The translations under genes were made by a program, and so were the position numbers. From an uncultured Celeribacter sp. (GTDB lineage Bacteria; Pseudomonadota; Alphaproteobacteria; Rhodobacterales; Rhodobacteraceae), in contig NZ_OY781106.1 of NCBI RefSeq assembly GCF_963676475.1, positions 2,728,001-2,792,000 of the forward strand: a stretch of 64,000 nucleotides of DNA, written 5' to 3'. Shown in pieces: positions 52,350 to 60,110 of the stretch (within the stretch, counting starts at the first letter, position 1; every line of letters begins with the position of its first letter). The notes beneath the pieces are model-generated. The model did no database searches, was not told the DNA's origin, and saw nothing but the letters and a program-made list of their open reading frames with translations.

Positions 52350-53135
52350 TCACTCTGTGACATCCACATCCGGCGTTTCCCAAGCCAGGTGTTGACCGCT
52401 ATCGGGGCAAATCAATTGCCCTGTCACAGCGTTTGCAGCGCACAGATAGCGCAGCGCCTCACAGATGTCCTCCGGGTCGGCCCCGCGCTGCAAAAGCGTG
52501 GCGCTTTGCTGGGTGGCGAAGGCCTCATCCGACTGACGCGCACCTTGCAAGGTCGGGCCCGGCCCGATGCCATTCACACGCACCTTCGGGGCCAGTGCTT
52601 GCGCCGCCGTTTGCGTCAGGGTCCAGAGCGCGGATTTGGCCAAAGTGTAGCTCATGAACTGCGGCGTCAACTTTCGTACCCGCTGGTCGATCATATTGAC
52701 GACAAGCGCCTGTGCGCAGGGCCGCCCACGCGCGTCCATAACCGGCTCTGGCACTTGCGCCGCGAAGGCTTGCAGCAACACGAAGGGCGCGCGCAGGTTG
52801 CTTTCCATGTGCCGATCCCAACTTTGACGGCTGACATCCGGCAGGGTGTCTTGTTCGAAAATCGAGGCGTTGTTCACCAAAAGCGTCAAAGGCCCGCCCA
52901 GGGCCTCCACCGCACGCCGCACCAGCGTCTCGACCTGCGCTTCGTCCAAAAGATCGGCCTGGAGCACAGAGGCCTTGCGCCCCATGGCGCGCAGCTTGGA
53001 AACCAAATTCCCCGCGGCCTCAGTCGAACGGTTGCAATGAACCGCGACATCGAACCCGTCCTCCGCCAAGGCCAAAACCATAGCCCGACCAAGCCGATGC
53101 GCCGCCCCGGTTACAAGCGCTCTTTTGTCCCGCAA
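52350..53135 (-). CDS. SDR oxidoreductase, pteridine-reductase (PTR1/FolM) like
   Basis: 261 aa from TTG 53135. The nucleotide motif TGAAHRLG (TGxxxRxG) is the PTR1/FolM variant of the SDR Gly motif. The catalytic set looks like PTR1 too: an aspartate in MIDQRV lies 13 residues before the tyrosine of YTLAK, the spacing of the Asp-Tyr-Lys triad. Such enzymes reduce dihydropterins or dihydromonapterin with NADPH. The substrate is inferred. It is the last of a minus-strand set after sppA, a zinc-ribbon protein and a Ca/Na antiporter. Confidence 0.82.
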   Translation of the reverse strand: MRDKRALVTGAAHRLGRAMVLALAEDGFDVAVHCNRSTEAAGNLVSKLRAMGRKASVLQADLLDEAQVETLVRRAVEALGGPLTLLVNNASIFEQDTLPDVSRQSWDRHMESNLRAPFVLLQAFAAQVPEPVMDARGRPCAQALVVNMIDQRVRKLTPQFMSYTLAKSALWTLTQTAAQALAPKVRVNGIGPGPTLQGARQSDEAFATQQSATLLQRGADPEDICEALRYLCAANAVTGQLICPDSGQHLAWETPDVDVTE

Positions 53136-53145
53136 AATCCTCTCC

Positions 53146-54090
53146 TCAGCTCAAAACAGCCAACACGTAGAGGACATATAGGGCGGAAAGGACGATCCCC
53201 CAAAGTCGGGTGATGTCGATGCGTTTGAGGACGAAAAGACCAAGCAGGACCGAGGCGCCGAACATCACCCAGATGTCAAAGCGCAACAATTCGGGATCGA
53301 CCGGAAGCGTGCCCACAAGACTCGACACACCGATGATGCCCAAAAGGTTGAACATGTTCGAGCCGATGACGTTGCCAAAGGCCACATCGGCCTGTTTGCG
53401 CAGCGCCGCCATGACTGTGGTCGCAAGCTCCGGCAAAGAGGTGCCAAGGGCCACAAGCGTCAGGCCGATCACGGTCTCCGACACACCGAAGGCCCGCGCA
53501 ATATTGGTAGACGATTCAACCAGAATATTCGCGCCCAGAGGCAAGCCAATGAGACCCGCGATGAGAAACCCGATGATCTTGGTCCAGGGCATATCGGGGT
53601 CGGCACCTTCGACCTCTTCTTCCTCGACCTCACGCTGCGCCACACGGTGACAACGGGCCTGATAGATCGCATAGCCGATCATCGAAAACAGCGCGGCCAA
53701 AAGGACGATCCCGGAAATCCAATCGAATTGGCCCCGGAAAGCCAGAAGAATGAACACCACGCTGGCGCCGATCATCTGGAGGTAGGAGGCGCGGGTGGAA
53801 TTGTCGATCACATGCAGCGTCGAAATCAGCGCGGGCACACCCAGCACCAACAAGACGTTGGCGGTGTTCGAGCCGATCACATTCCCCAGCGCCAGCCCCG
53901 GCACCCCGTCGAAAATCGCCGAGACGGAGACCAAAAGCTCAGGCGCGGAGGTGCCAAAGGCCACAACGGTCAGCGAGACGATGAGCGCCGGAATGCCCAA
54001 CCGCAGCGACAGGTTTACGGCGCCGCGCACCAACATGTCGCCCGCCACGAGCAAAAGTACCAAACCGGCGACCGCGTAAATGAAATCCAT
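53146..54090 (-). CDS. Calcium/sodium antiporter (CaCA family, YrbG-like)
   Basis: 314 aa with about ten hydrophobic segments in two repeats. Each repeat has the alpha motif: FGTSAPELLVSVSA near residue 46 and LGTSLPELATTVMA near 213, with GNVIGSNTANVLL and GNVIGSNMFNLLG downstream of each. The signature is that of bacterial YrbG-like K+-independent exchangers. The loop near 130-160 is acidic. It overlaps the upstream zinc-ribbon gene by one base and precedes the SDR gene. Confidence 0.92.
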   Translation of the reverse strand: MDFIYAVAGLVLLLVAGDMLVRGAVNLSLRLGIPALIVSLTVVAFGTSAPELLVSVSAIFDGVPGLALGNVIGSNTANVLLVLGVPALISTLHVIDNSTRASYLQMIGASVVFILLAFRGQFDWISGIVLLAALFSMIGYAIYQARCHRVAQREVEEEEVEGADPDMPWTKIIGFLIAGLIGLPLGANILVESSTNIARAFGVSETVIGLTLVALGTSLPELATTVMAALRKQADVAFGNVIGSNMFNLLGIIGVSSLVGTLPVDPELLRFDIWVMFGASVLLGLFVLKRIDITRLWGIVLSALYVLYVLAVLS

Positions 54091-54257
54091 CAGGGTTTGC
54101 CCTTTTCACAGGCGCATGCGCCCTTGCCTATTTTGTAACGCCCGCAGCGGGGGCATTTCATGTCTTTGAGTTTTTGCTGTCCAGGAAAGCGCAAGCGTCC
54201 GAAGAGGGCCAAGACCATCATGAAGATCAGGAAAACGCTGATGACCTTGAACATCAT
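54090..54257 (-). CDS. Small membrane zinc-ribbon protein
   Basis: 55 aa. One hydrophobic helix (ISVFLIFMMVLALFG) precedes a zinc ribbon: CPRC near residue 35 and ACAC near 48, four cysteines in CxxC and CxC arrangement. It starts 4 nt after the sppA-like stop and its TGA overlaps the antiporter start. Its length is below many gene-finder limits. The role is unknown; metal-binding membrane adaptor is an inference. Confidence 0.75.
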   Translation of the reverse strand: MMFKVISVFLIFMMVLALFGRLRFPGQQKLKDMKCPRCGRYKIGKGACACEKGKP

Positions 54258-54261
54258 GATG

Positions 54262-55056
54262 TTACAGCCCGAACCTGGCCCAAAGCGCCTGTTCTTCGAC
54301 CTGTGCCGTCAGTCCGGAGGCCAGTTCGGTCCCGAAGCGACGCAGCAGCGGGCGTTTCGGCCCGAACACCGTCAGCCGAACCTTGTCGCCGTAAATCTCT
54401 TTCATCTTCGGCACCAGATGGCCGAGACCGTCTGCAAGGCCCAGTTCGACCCCCTTCGCCCCGGTCCAGAACGCGCCATCGAACAGTTCGACCTCTTTCG
54501 AGAGCCGTTCCGCGCGGGACGTGGTGACGTGCTGGATAAAGGCCTCGTGGATCTCTTCCTGAAGCCCTTTGATCCGCGCCACATCTTCGGGGTTTTCGGG
54601 CCGGAACGGGTCCATCTGGCTTTTCGATTTTCCAGAGGTATAGACACGACGCTCGATCCCATGCTTGGCGATCAGCTGATCGAAACCGAAGCCCGCAGAG
54701 ATCACGCCGATGGAGCCGACGATGGAGCTTGTATCGACGAAAATCTTATCGGCGGCACAGGCCAGCCAATAGCCGCCCGAAGCCGCGACATCCTCGACAA
54801 AAGCATAGACCGGAAGCTCTTTTTCCGCCGCCAAACGCGAAATCCGCGCCGCAATCAAGGACGACTGCACCGGCGATCCGCCCGGCGAATTGATCGACAA
54901 AGCCACCGCCGCAGGCTTGCCCTTGCGAAAGGCGCGCTCGATGGCGGGGGCGAGGCTTTGGTCATTCAAGCCGCCCTGACGGGTCATGATCGCGCCATTC
55001 AGGCGCACGACATTGACCCGCGGAGGGCTATGGCGAAAAGGGATGCGAAGTTTCAT
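54262..55056 (-). CDS. S49-family peptidase (SppA/SohB-like)
   Basis: 264 aa from ATG 55056; the frame upstream runs into a terminator hairpin. Serine-lysine dyad signal peptide peptidase type: the strand-turn LSINSPGGSP near residue 57, AASGGYWLACAADKI near 90 with the serine, and SIGVISAGFGFDQLIAKHG near 125. No signal peptide is visible, so it may act from the cytosolic face, unlike classical SppA. It heads a unit with a zinc-ribbon protein, a Ca/Na antiporter and an SDR. Confidence 0.85.
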   Translation of the reverse strand: MKLRIPFRHSPPRVNVVRLNGAIMTRQGGLNDQSLAPAIERAFRKGKPAAVALSINSPGGSPVQSSLIAARISRLAAEKELPVYAFVEDVAASGGYWLACAADKIFVDTSSIVGSIGVISAGFGFDQLIAKHGIERRVYTSGKSKSQMDPFRPENPEDVARIKGLQEEIHEAFIQHVTTSRAERLSKEVELFDGAFWTGAKGVELGLADGLGHLVPKMKEIYGDKVRLTVFGPKRPLLRRFGTELASGLTAQVEEQALWARFGL

Positions 55057-55090
55057 GCCCTTGGATGTAAAGTGCCCCCCCCGGACAAAC

Positions 55091-55125
55091 AAGGGCGCGA
55101 GACAAAGCCCCGCGCCCTTTTTTTT
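55091..55125 (+). terminator. Intrinsic hairpin between znuA and sppA, plus-strand T run
   Basis: AAGGGCGCG pairs with CGCGCCCTT around an 11-nt loop and an eight-T run follows, on the plus strand. The flanking genes are both on the minus strand, so the T run is on the wrong side for znuA; on the minus strand only CTTGTTTG follows the stem. It may end antisense transcripts or serve as a weak bidirectional terminator. Confidence 0.65.
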
Positions 55126-55145
55126 CACTCAATACTCAGATCACA

Positions 55146-56219
55146 TCAGTCTTCGGCGCAGGCTTTGAAAGCGCCCGCCAATTCGTCCATGAATTCGCCA
55201 TAAAACGCGGCCCCCGGTGTCAGATCGACACCCAGCGGGTCGATGACGGCGCTTTTGGCCTCGGTGCCGTCCAGCACGGTATCGACGAGGCCCGCATTGA
55301 ATTGCGGCTCGGAGAACACGCAGGTGATGCCGATCTCTTTCACCTTGTCCTGAATTTCACGAATGCGCGCAGGACTTGGCGCCGTGGCGTCGCTGATCGA
55401 GATCGAACCCGCAGCCGACAGGCCGAAACGGTTTTCGAAATACTGGTAGGCGTCGTGGAAGACGATGAAATTCATATCGGCGAGCGGCACCATCTCGGCC
55501 TGAATCTCCGCGATTTTCACGTCCAGCGCCTCTTGCGCGGCAGCAGCATTGGCACGGTAGGTTTCGGCGTTTTCCGCGTCGAGTTCTGCGAGATCTTCGG
55601 CAATCACCCCCAACCACACGCGGGCATTCATCGGGTCGAGCCAGGCGTGACCATCGGCTCCCTCGTGGGCATGATCATGGTCATGATCGTCGTGCGCGTC
55701 TTCGTGGTCATGATCATGCTCATCCGCCGCGTGATCGTGCTCGTCATGATCGTGGTCATGGTCGTCATGTGCATGGTCGTCGTGATCGTGATCATGTGCT
55801 TCATCGGCGTGATCATGGTCACCATGATCATGCACATGTTTCTCGAACGTTGCCCCTTCGCGCACCTCCAGAACCGTGGCCCCCTCGACCGTCGCGAGCG
55901 GCACGGAAAGCGTCTGTTGCCCAACCTCTTCGATCACCTCTTCGAGCCAGGGCTCGATTGTCGGCCCGGTCCAGAACACGACATCCGCGTCCTGCACGGC
56001 TTTCGCCTCTGACGGGCGCAGCGAGTAGCCATGCGGCGAGGTACCTTGCGGCATCAACACGGAGGGCGCACCAAGATCGCCCATGACCTGCGACACCAAA
56101 GAATGAATCGGCGCCATATCGGCCACGACATTGGGCACTTCGGCCTGCGCTGCGGTGACCTGTGCAAAATGAGCGCCCGCGAGAACAGGGACAAAGAAAA
56201 GGGAGGAACGTAGGGTCAT
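55146..56219 (-). CDS. znuA: Zinc ABC transporter substrate-binding protein
   Basis: 357 aa with signal peptide (VPVLAGAHFAQVTAAQAE). Binds Zn2+ in the periplasm and hands it to ZnuBC. The long histidine/aspartate loop at about residues 131-190, with many HDHD and HDHDH repeats, is typical of ZnuA; the fixed-site histidines around it (IHSLVSQVMGD, HAWLDPMNARVW, FHDAYQYF) are present. ATG 56219. It lies opposite zur-znuC-znuB, across a control region with a Zur-type motif and a large dyad. Confidence 0.93.
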   Translation of the reverse strand: MTLRSSLFFVPVLAGAHFAQVTAAQAEVPNVVADMAPIHSLVSQVMGDLGAPSVLMPQGTSPHGYSLRPSEAKAVQDADVVFWTGPTIEPWLEEVIEEVGQQTLSVPLATVEGATVLEVREGATFEKHVHDHGDHDHADEAHDHDHDDHAHDDHDHDHDEHDHAADEHDHDHEDAHDDHDHDHAHEGADGHAWLDPMNARVWLGVIAEDLAELDAENAETYRANAAAAQEALDVKIAEIQAEMVPLADMNFIVFHDAYQYFENRFGLSAAGSISISDATAPSPARIREIQDKVKEIGITCVFSEPQFNAGLVDTVLDGTEAKSAVIDPLGVDLTPGAAFYGEFMDELAGAFKACAED

Positions 56220-56230
56220 CGGAGCCTCTA

Positions 56231-56286
56231 TGTTATGTTATTACGTGACGGGCTTGATATATCACAGGTGATAACATATCAAGCCC
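56231..56286. promoter_or_regulatory. Zur-box-like site and large dyad between znuA and zur
   Basis: TGTTATGTTATTACG at 56231-56245 resembles a TGTTAT-N3-ATAACA Zur site and lies 12 nt from the znuA start. Beside it, GGGCTTGATAT at 56250-56260 and ATATCAAGCCC at 56276-56286 form an 11-bp perfect inverted repeat, extended inside by ATCAC/GTGAT. Both znuA and the zur-znuCB promoter should be repressed by Zur bound to zinc; the operator call is inference from motif and position. Confidence 0.6.
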
Positions 56287-56348
56287 TCCTGTCACGAGTC
56301 TTGCAAAAGACCCACCCCGCGCCTCGCGCCCTTACGGAGCACAGTCCC

Positions 56349-56849
56349 ATGGACCCGAACCCGATCGGATTTCAAAAGCACGATCACAGCCATTGCGTCG
56401 CGGATGCCGTCGCCGAGGCAGATCGGACCTGTCAAAAGGCCGGGTTGCAATTGACGCCGGTGCGCAAACGCGCCTTGGAGATTTTGCTCGAAGAACACCG
56501 TGCTTTGGGCGCCTATGACGTGCTGGCGCGCTTAGCGGAAGACGGGTTTGGCAGCCAACCGCCCGTGGCCTACCGCGCGCTCGATTTTCTGACGAAAAAC
56601 GGCTTTGCCCATAAGATCGAGCGGCTGAACGCCTTTATCGCCTGCGCGCATCCGGGCGACATTCACACGCCGGCGTTCCTGATCTGCACCACCTGCGATG
56701 CGGTGGCGGAGGCGGAAACCGACCCCTCGCACAGCCTGTTGAACCAGATCGCCGACACCACAGGATTCCGCATCAGCCGCGCGGTGCTGGAGGCAGAGGG
56801 CACCTGCCCCAATTGCCTCGCGAACGATCAGGCGAAAGACCCGAAATGA
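56349..56849 (+). CDS. zur: Fur-family zinc uptake regulator
   Basis: 166 aa from ATG 56349. A Fur-like winged helix (LTPVRKRALEILLEEHRALGAYDVL at about 39-63, given in two parts here because of its length) followed by the dimerisation domain. The metal motif HxHC-type site is partly visible as CAHPGDIHTPAFLICTTC near 100, and the C-terminal CPNC gives the structural zinc. Represses znuA and its own unit when zinc is sufficient. Its stop overlaps the znuC start by 4 nt. Confidence 0.88.
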   Translation: MDPNPIGFQKHDHSHCVADAVAEADRTCQKAGLQLTPVRKRALEILLEEHRALGAYDVLARLAEDGFGSQPPVAYRALDFLTKNGFAHKIERLNAFIACAHPGDIHTPAFLICTTCDAVAEAETDPSHSLLNQIADTTGFRISRAVLEAEGTCPNCLANDQAKDPK

Positions 56850-57598
56850 GCCTCGTTTCCGTAGACACGATCAGCCTGCACCTTGGTGGGCGTCAGGTGC
56901 TGGATCAGGTCTCGCTCGACATCGAGCCGGGGGAGATCGTCACCATCGTCGGACCGAACGGCTCCGGCAAATCGACGCTTTTGCGTGTCATCATCGGGGC
57001 GCTTTCGCCCAAGATCGGCAAGATCACCCGCAAAAAAGGTCTCAAGATCGGCTATGTGCCACAAAAGCTGCATATCGACCCGACCCTGCCGCTGACCGTG
57101 CGCAGGTTCCTGTCACTGCCGAAACGGGTGAGCGATGAGGCCGCCCATGCCGCGCTTCATGATGCCGGCGCAGGCCATCTGTGCCATCATCAGATGACAT
57201 CGCTCTCGGGCGGGCAATTTCAACGCGTGCTTCTGGCACGTGCGCTTTTGACCAATCCCGATCTGTTGATTCTGGATGAAGCCACCCAAGGCCTCGACCA
57301 ACCCGGCTCCGCCGATTTCTACAGCCAGATCGAGCGGCTGCGCCGTGAAAAAGGCTGCGCCGTGCTCATGGTGTCGCATGAGCTCCATGTCGTGATGGCG
57401 GCCTCGGATCGGGTGATCTGTCTCAATGGTCACGTCTGTTGTCACGGCGCGCCGGACCATGTCGCCTCCGCGCCAGAATACCGCGCGCTCTTTGGCACCG
57501 GTACCCATGGCGCGCTGGCGCTTTATCGCCACGACCATGACCACGACGCTTGCGATCACGATCATTCCCATGACACAGCACATAAGGAAAGCGCATGA
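56846..57598 (+). CDS. znuC: Zinc ABC transporter ATP-binding protein
   Basis: 250 aa. Walker A GPNGSGKST near residue 37, ABC signature LSGGQFQRVLLARAL near 120, Walker B LLILDEATQGLD near 140, and the H-loop in MVSHELHVV. The C-terminus ends in a His/Asp run (RHDHDHDACDHDHSHD), unusual for the ATPase and possibly a zinc sensor or reservoir. Overlaps zur and znuB by 4 nt each. Confidence 0.94.
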   Translation: MSLVSVDTISLHLGGRQVLDQVSLDIEPGEIVTIVGPNGSGKSTLLRVIIGALSPKIGKITRKKGLKIGYVPQKLHIDPTLPLTVRRFLSLPKRVSDEAAHAALHDAGAGHLCHHQMTSLSGGQFQRVLLARALLTNPDLLILDEATQGLDQPGSADFYSQIERLRREKGCAVLMVSHELHVVMAASDRVICLNGHVCCHGAPDHVASAPEYRALFGTGTHGALALYRHDHDHDACDHDHSHDTAHKESA

Positions 57599-58401
57599 GC
57601 CTTTTGGATGATTTCATCGTCCGCGCGGTCTTGGCCGGGCTGGGCCTCGTTCTGGCCGCCGCCCCGCTGGGCTGTTTCGTCGTCTGGCGGCGCATGGCCT
57701 ATTTCGGCGATGCGACGGCGCATGCCGCGCTTTTGGGCGTCGCTTTGGCGCTGGCCTTCAACATCTCGATTTTTGTCGGCGTCTTGAGTGTCGCGCTGAT
57801 CATGGCCGTCACCGTCTCTGCGCTCTCGGGCCGGGGCTTTGCCATGGACACCATCCTGGGCGTCATGGCGCATAGTTCGCTGGCCTTCGGCCTCGTCGCG
57901 GTGTCTTTTGTGCCGGGCGTTCGGGTCGATCTCATGGCCTATCTCTTCGGGGATATTCTGGCCGTCGGGCGCAGCGATCTTTTGGTGATCTGGCTTGGTG
58001 CGGCTTTGGTCGTCGGGCTGTTGTATTGGCGCTGGTCGGCGCTTTTGACCGCGACGCTCAACCCCGATCTGGCCTATGCCTCCGGCATCTCGCCCAAGCG
58101 CGAACAGATGATCCTGTCGCTCGCTCTCGCTCTGGTCGTCGCCGTCGCCATCAAAGTGGTCGGCACGCTTTTGATTGCCGCGATGCTGTTGATCCCGGCC
58201 GCCAGTGCGCGCACCTTTTCCCGCACGCCCGAGCGCATGGCCGTCATCGCCATGGTGATCGGCGTGATGTCCATATTTGGCGGTATCCAGAGTGCCTTTA
58301 CTTTTGACACGCCAACCGGCCCGACCATTGTCTGCGTCGCGGCGCTGTTGTTTGTGGTGGCCAATCTGGTGCGGCTTTTACGATCTCAAATCAAATCGTA
58401 A
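57595..58401 (+). CDS. znuB: Zinc ABC transporter permease
   Basis: 268 aa, about eight hydrophobic segments. Typical of the ABC-3 permease family for Zn2+ or Mn2+. The segment MAYFGDATAHAALLGVALA near residue 29 and the YLFGDILAVGRSDLL stretch near 113 are family-like. ATGA overlap with znuC. Convergent with the GntR regulator; 27 nt separate the stops. Confidence 0.93.
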   Translation: MSLLDDFIVRAVLAGLGLVLAAAPLGCFVVWRRMAYFGDATAHAALLGVALALAFNISIFVGVLSVALIMAVTVSALSGRGFAMDTILGVMAHSSLAFGLVAVSFVPGVRVDLMAYLFGDILAVGRSDLLVIWLGAALVVGLLYWRWSALLTATLNPDLAYASGISPKREQMILSLALALVVAVAIKVVGTLLIAAMLLIPAASARTFSRTPERMAVIAMVIGVMSIFGGIQSAFTFDTPTGPTIVCVAALLFVVANLVRLLRSQIKS

Positions 58402-58428
58402 CTTTCCCCTAATCCGCATGACACCAAT

Positions 58429-59115
58429 TCAATTCAGCGCCTCTTTCAGGGATTTGGGAACAGAGGGCTGATCGCTCAAATCCAGTGAAGTCAAGAGATC
58501 TATAAGGTGCCGCATCATTAAATCCTGAGCGAGATCGCCATCCTGGCGTAACATCGCCTGGATCAACCCGTCATGCGCGTGATTGTCACAAAGCGCTGTG
58601 CGCCGCTGCCAGTAGAGCGCGATGATGAGCGACGAACGCGCCACAAGCTGTGCAATGAAATCGGCGATAATAGACTGATCGGCGATGCGCGCGATCTCGA
58701 TGTGAAACAGGCCCGACAAATGCAGCGCACGCCCTGTCTCACCCGCGGCGAGCGCCGCATGCTCGCTCTCGATGTGGCGCTTCATATTTTCTATGTCTGC
58801 CGCGGTCGCCCGCTCTGCAGCGGCTTTCGCCGTGCGCGGTTCCAAAAGGATACGCGTTTCAAAAACTTCACGCGCCTCACGCAGCGACGGTTGCGCCACA
58901 AAGGCGCCCCTGTTGCGTTTGAGATCGACCAAACGATCATGGGCCAGCTGTTGAAGAGCGGCACGCACAACCGTGCGGCTGACCCCATAAATTTCACCGA
59001 CCTCATCTTCACTCAGCTTCATACCCGGCGAGAGACGATGTTCATGGATGGCCTGCGCCAGGCTTTCTGACACCCTCGCGCTGCCATTTTCCCTTTGCTC
59101 CGTCCGCGCCTGCAT
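58429..59115 (-). CDS. GntR-family regulator with FCD domain
   Basis: 228 aa. The winged helix is at about 8-80 (VSRTVVRAALQQLAHDRLVD) and the FadR C-terminal ligand domain follows, with RILLEPRTAKAAA near 87, FHIEIARIADQSI near 136 and the metal-binding histidines expected in this class. It probably controls a carboxylate or amino-acid catabolic set, but no such genes are next to it. Its 297-bp upstream gap contains several dyads, suggesting autoregulation. Confidence 0.88.
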   Translation of the reverse strand: MQARTEQRENGSARVSESLAQAIHEHRLSPGMKLSEDEVGEIYGVSRTVVRAALQQLAHDRLVDLKRNRGAFVAQPSLREAREVFETRILLEPRTAKAAAERATAADIENMKRHIESEHAALAAGETGRALHLSGLFHIEIARIADQSIIADFIAQLVARSSLIIALYWQRRTALCDNHAHDGLIQAMLRQDGDLAQDLMMRHLIDLLTSLDLSDQPSVPKSLKEALN

Positions 59116-59412
59116 AGCCCTTCCCCTTTACTCTGCACCTCTGTACAGCCTTAACCTTGCACCACAAATTTCATACCGATGGTGTGAATGATATTGTTCA
59201 CCTCATTGCATACAAAATTATTGCATAATTCATGCAGAGTTACATACACCGCGCATAATCGGCAGGCAATTTACGCTCTGAACAGAGGCGAAAACCTGTG
59301 GTGTGTGATTCTTCGGCCTCCGACAGGAAATCGCTCTCTCGGTCAGGCTTTGTCGTCGCTCACCGCGACCGACAGAAAGCTGTTATCCAAAGCGTCTTGC
59401 GGGCTCACCGTT
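59116..59412. promoter_or_regulatory. Upstream region of the GntR gene
   Basis: 297 bp between the GntR start and the TetR stop, no convincing gene. The part next to GntR is AT-rich with GGTGTGAA ... TTCACC at 59181-59202, TTGCATACAA at 59206-59215 and TTGCATAATT at 59221-59230, candidate FCD-regulator operators. The remaining 150 bp show no clear structure. Confidence 0.45.
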
Positions 59413-60105
59413 TCAATGAGACGCGAGCCAGGCGACATTGCCACGCGCCAAAAGGCTGTCGTCGGGAATATCGGGAAGACCCTGCGGCACAGTTCTCGAT
59501 GCCACATCGACAGACGCCTCATAGTCCAACCCCAAGACGCGCAACATCATCGCAACAAAGGCCACCACATTCCCGTCCTCGCCCGTCATGATCCGGCGTA
59601 AAATCGCAATGGTGCCGACTTCGAGCATGTCGAAAATCAGACTCTCAGGCACGTCTTGAAAAACGCCACTTTCGATCCCGTCAGAGATAAAACTTGGGCC
59701 CGCCTCGCAAAGCACGGAAGCAAAGCTAAAACTGCGCCGCCCCAAACGTGCCGTGAATTCCAGGAAAAGCGTGTTATGTCGCGCGATCTCGATAAAGACG
59801 TGAATACCATGCGCGATGCGCTCCGCGGGTGACAGGTTGTGATCAATGGTGTCTTTGACCAAAAGAACCACCTCACGGCCCAGAGCGATCCGCGCCGTTT
59901 CCAAAGCCTCTTCGATCGTGTCGAAATAATTGTAAAACGTCCCGCGTGACACGCCCGCGCGGCTCACCACATGGTCGATCACCGTGCCGTTCACCCCCCG
60001 TTCGGCAAAGACCAGAATCGCCGCCTCGATCAGCCGCTCCTGCGTCTTTTGCCGCCGTGCTTGACCAACCCGCGTGCGATGATCCTCTTGTTGTTGCTCA
60101 GGCAT
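59413..60105 (-). CDS. TetR-family repressor, likely of the RND pump
   Basis: 230 aa from ATG 60105. The helix-turn-helix runs VFAERGVNGTVIDHVVSRAG and GVSRGTFYNYFDTIEEA, close to the TetR consensus. The C-terminal ligand domain is helical and unassigned. It follows the RND permease gene by 5 nt on the same strand, a usual place for a local repressor. The ligand is unknown. Confidence 0.88.
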   Translation of the reverse strand: MPEQQQEDHRTRVGQARRQKTQERLIEAAILVFAERGVNGTVIDHVVSRAGVSRGTFYNYFDTIEEALETARIALGREVVLLVKDTIDHNLSPAERIAHGIHVFIEIARHNTLFLEFTARLGRRSFSFASVLCEAGPSFISDGIESGVFQDVPESLIFDMLEVGTIAILRRIMTGEDGNVVAFVAMMLRVLGLDYEASVDVASRTVPQGLPDIPDDSLLARGNVAWLASH

Positions 60106-60110
60106 GTCGC

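Noticed and set aside
55660..55850. Repetitive CATGATCATGGTC-like DNA that could be taken for a tandem repeat or array
   Set aside because: It encodes the His/Asp loop of ZnuA; spacing is irregular and follows codons.
59260..59601. Small plus-strand frames between GntR and TetR genes
   Set aside because: They run into the TetR gene on the opposite strand and have no ribosome site or recognisable content.
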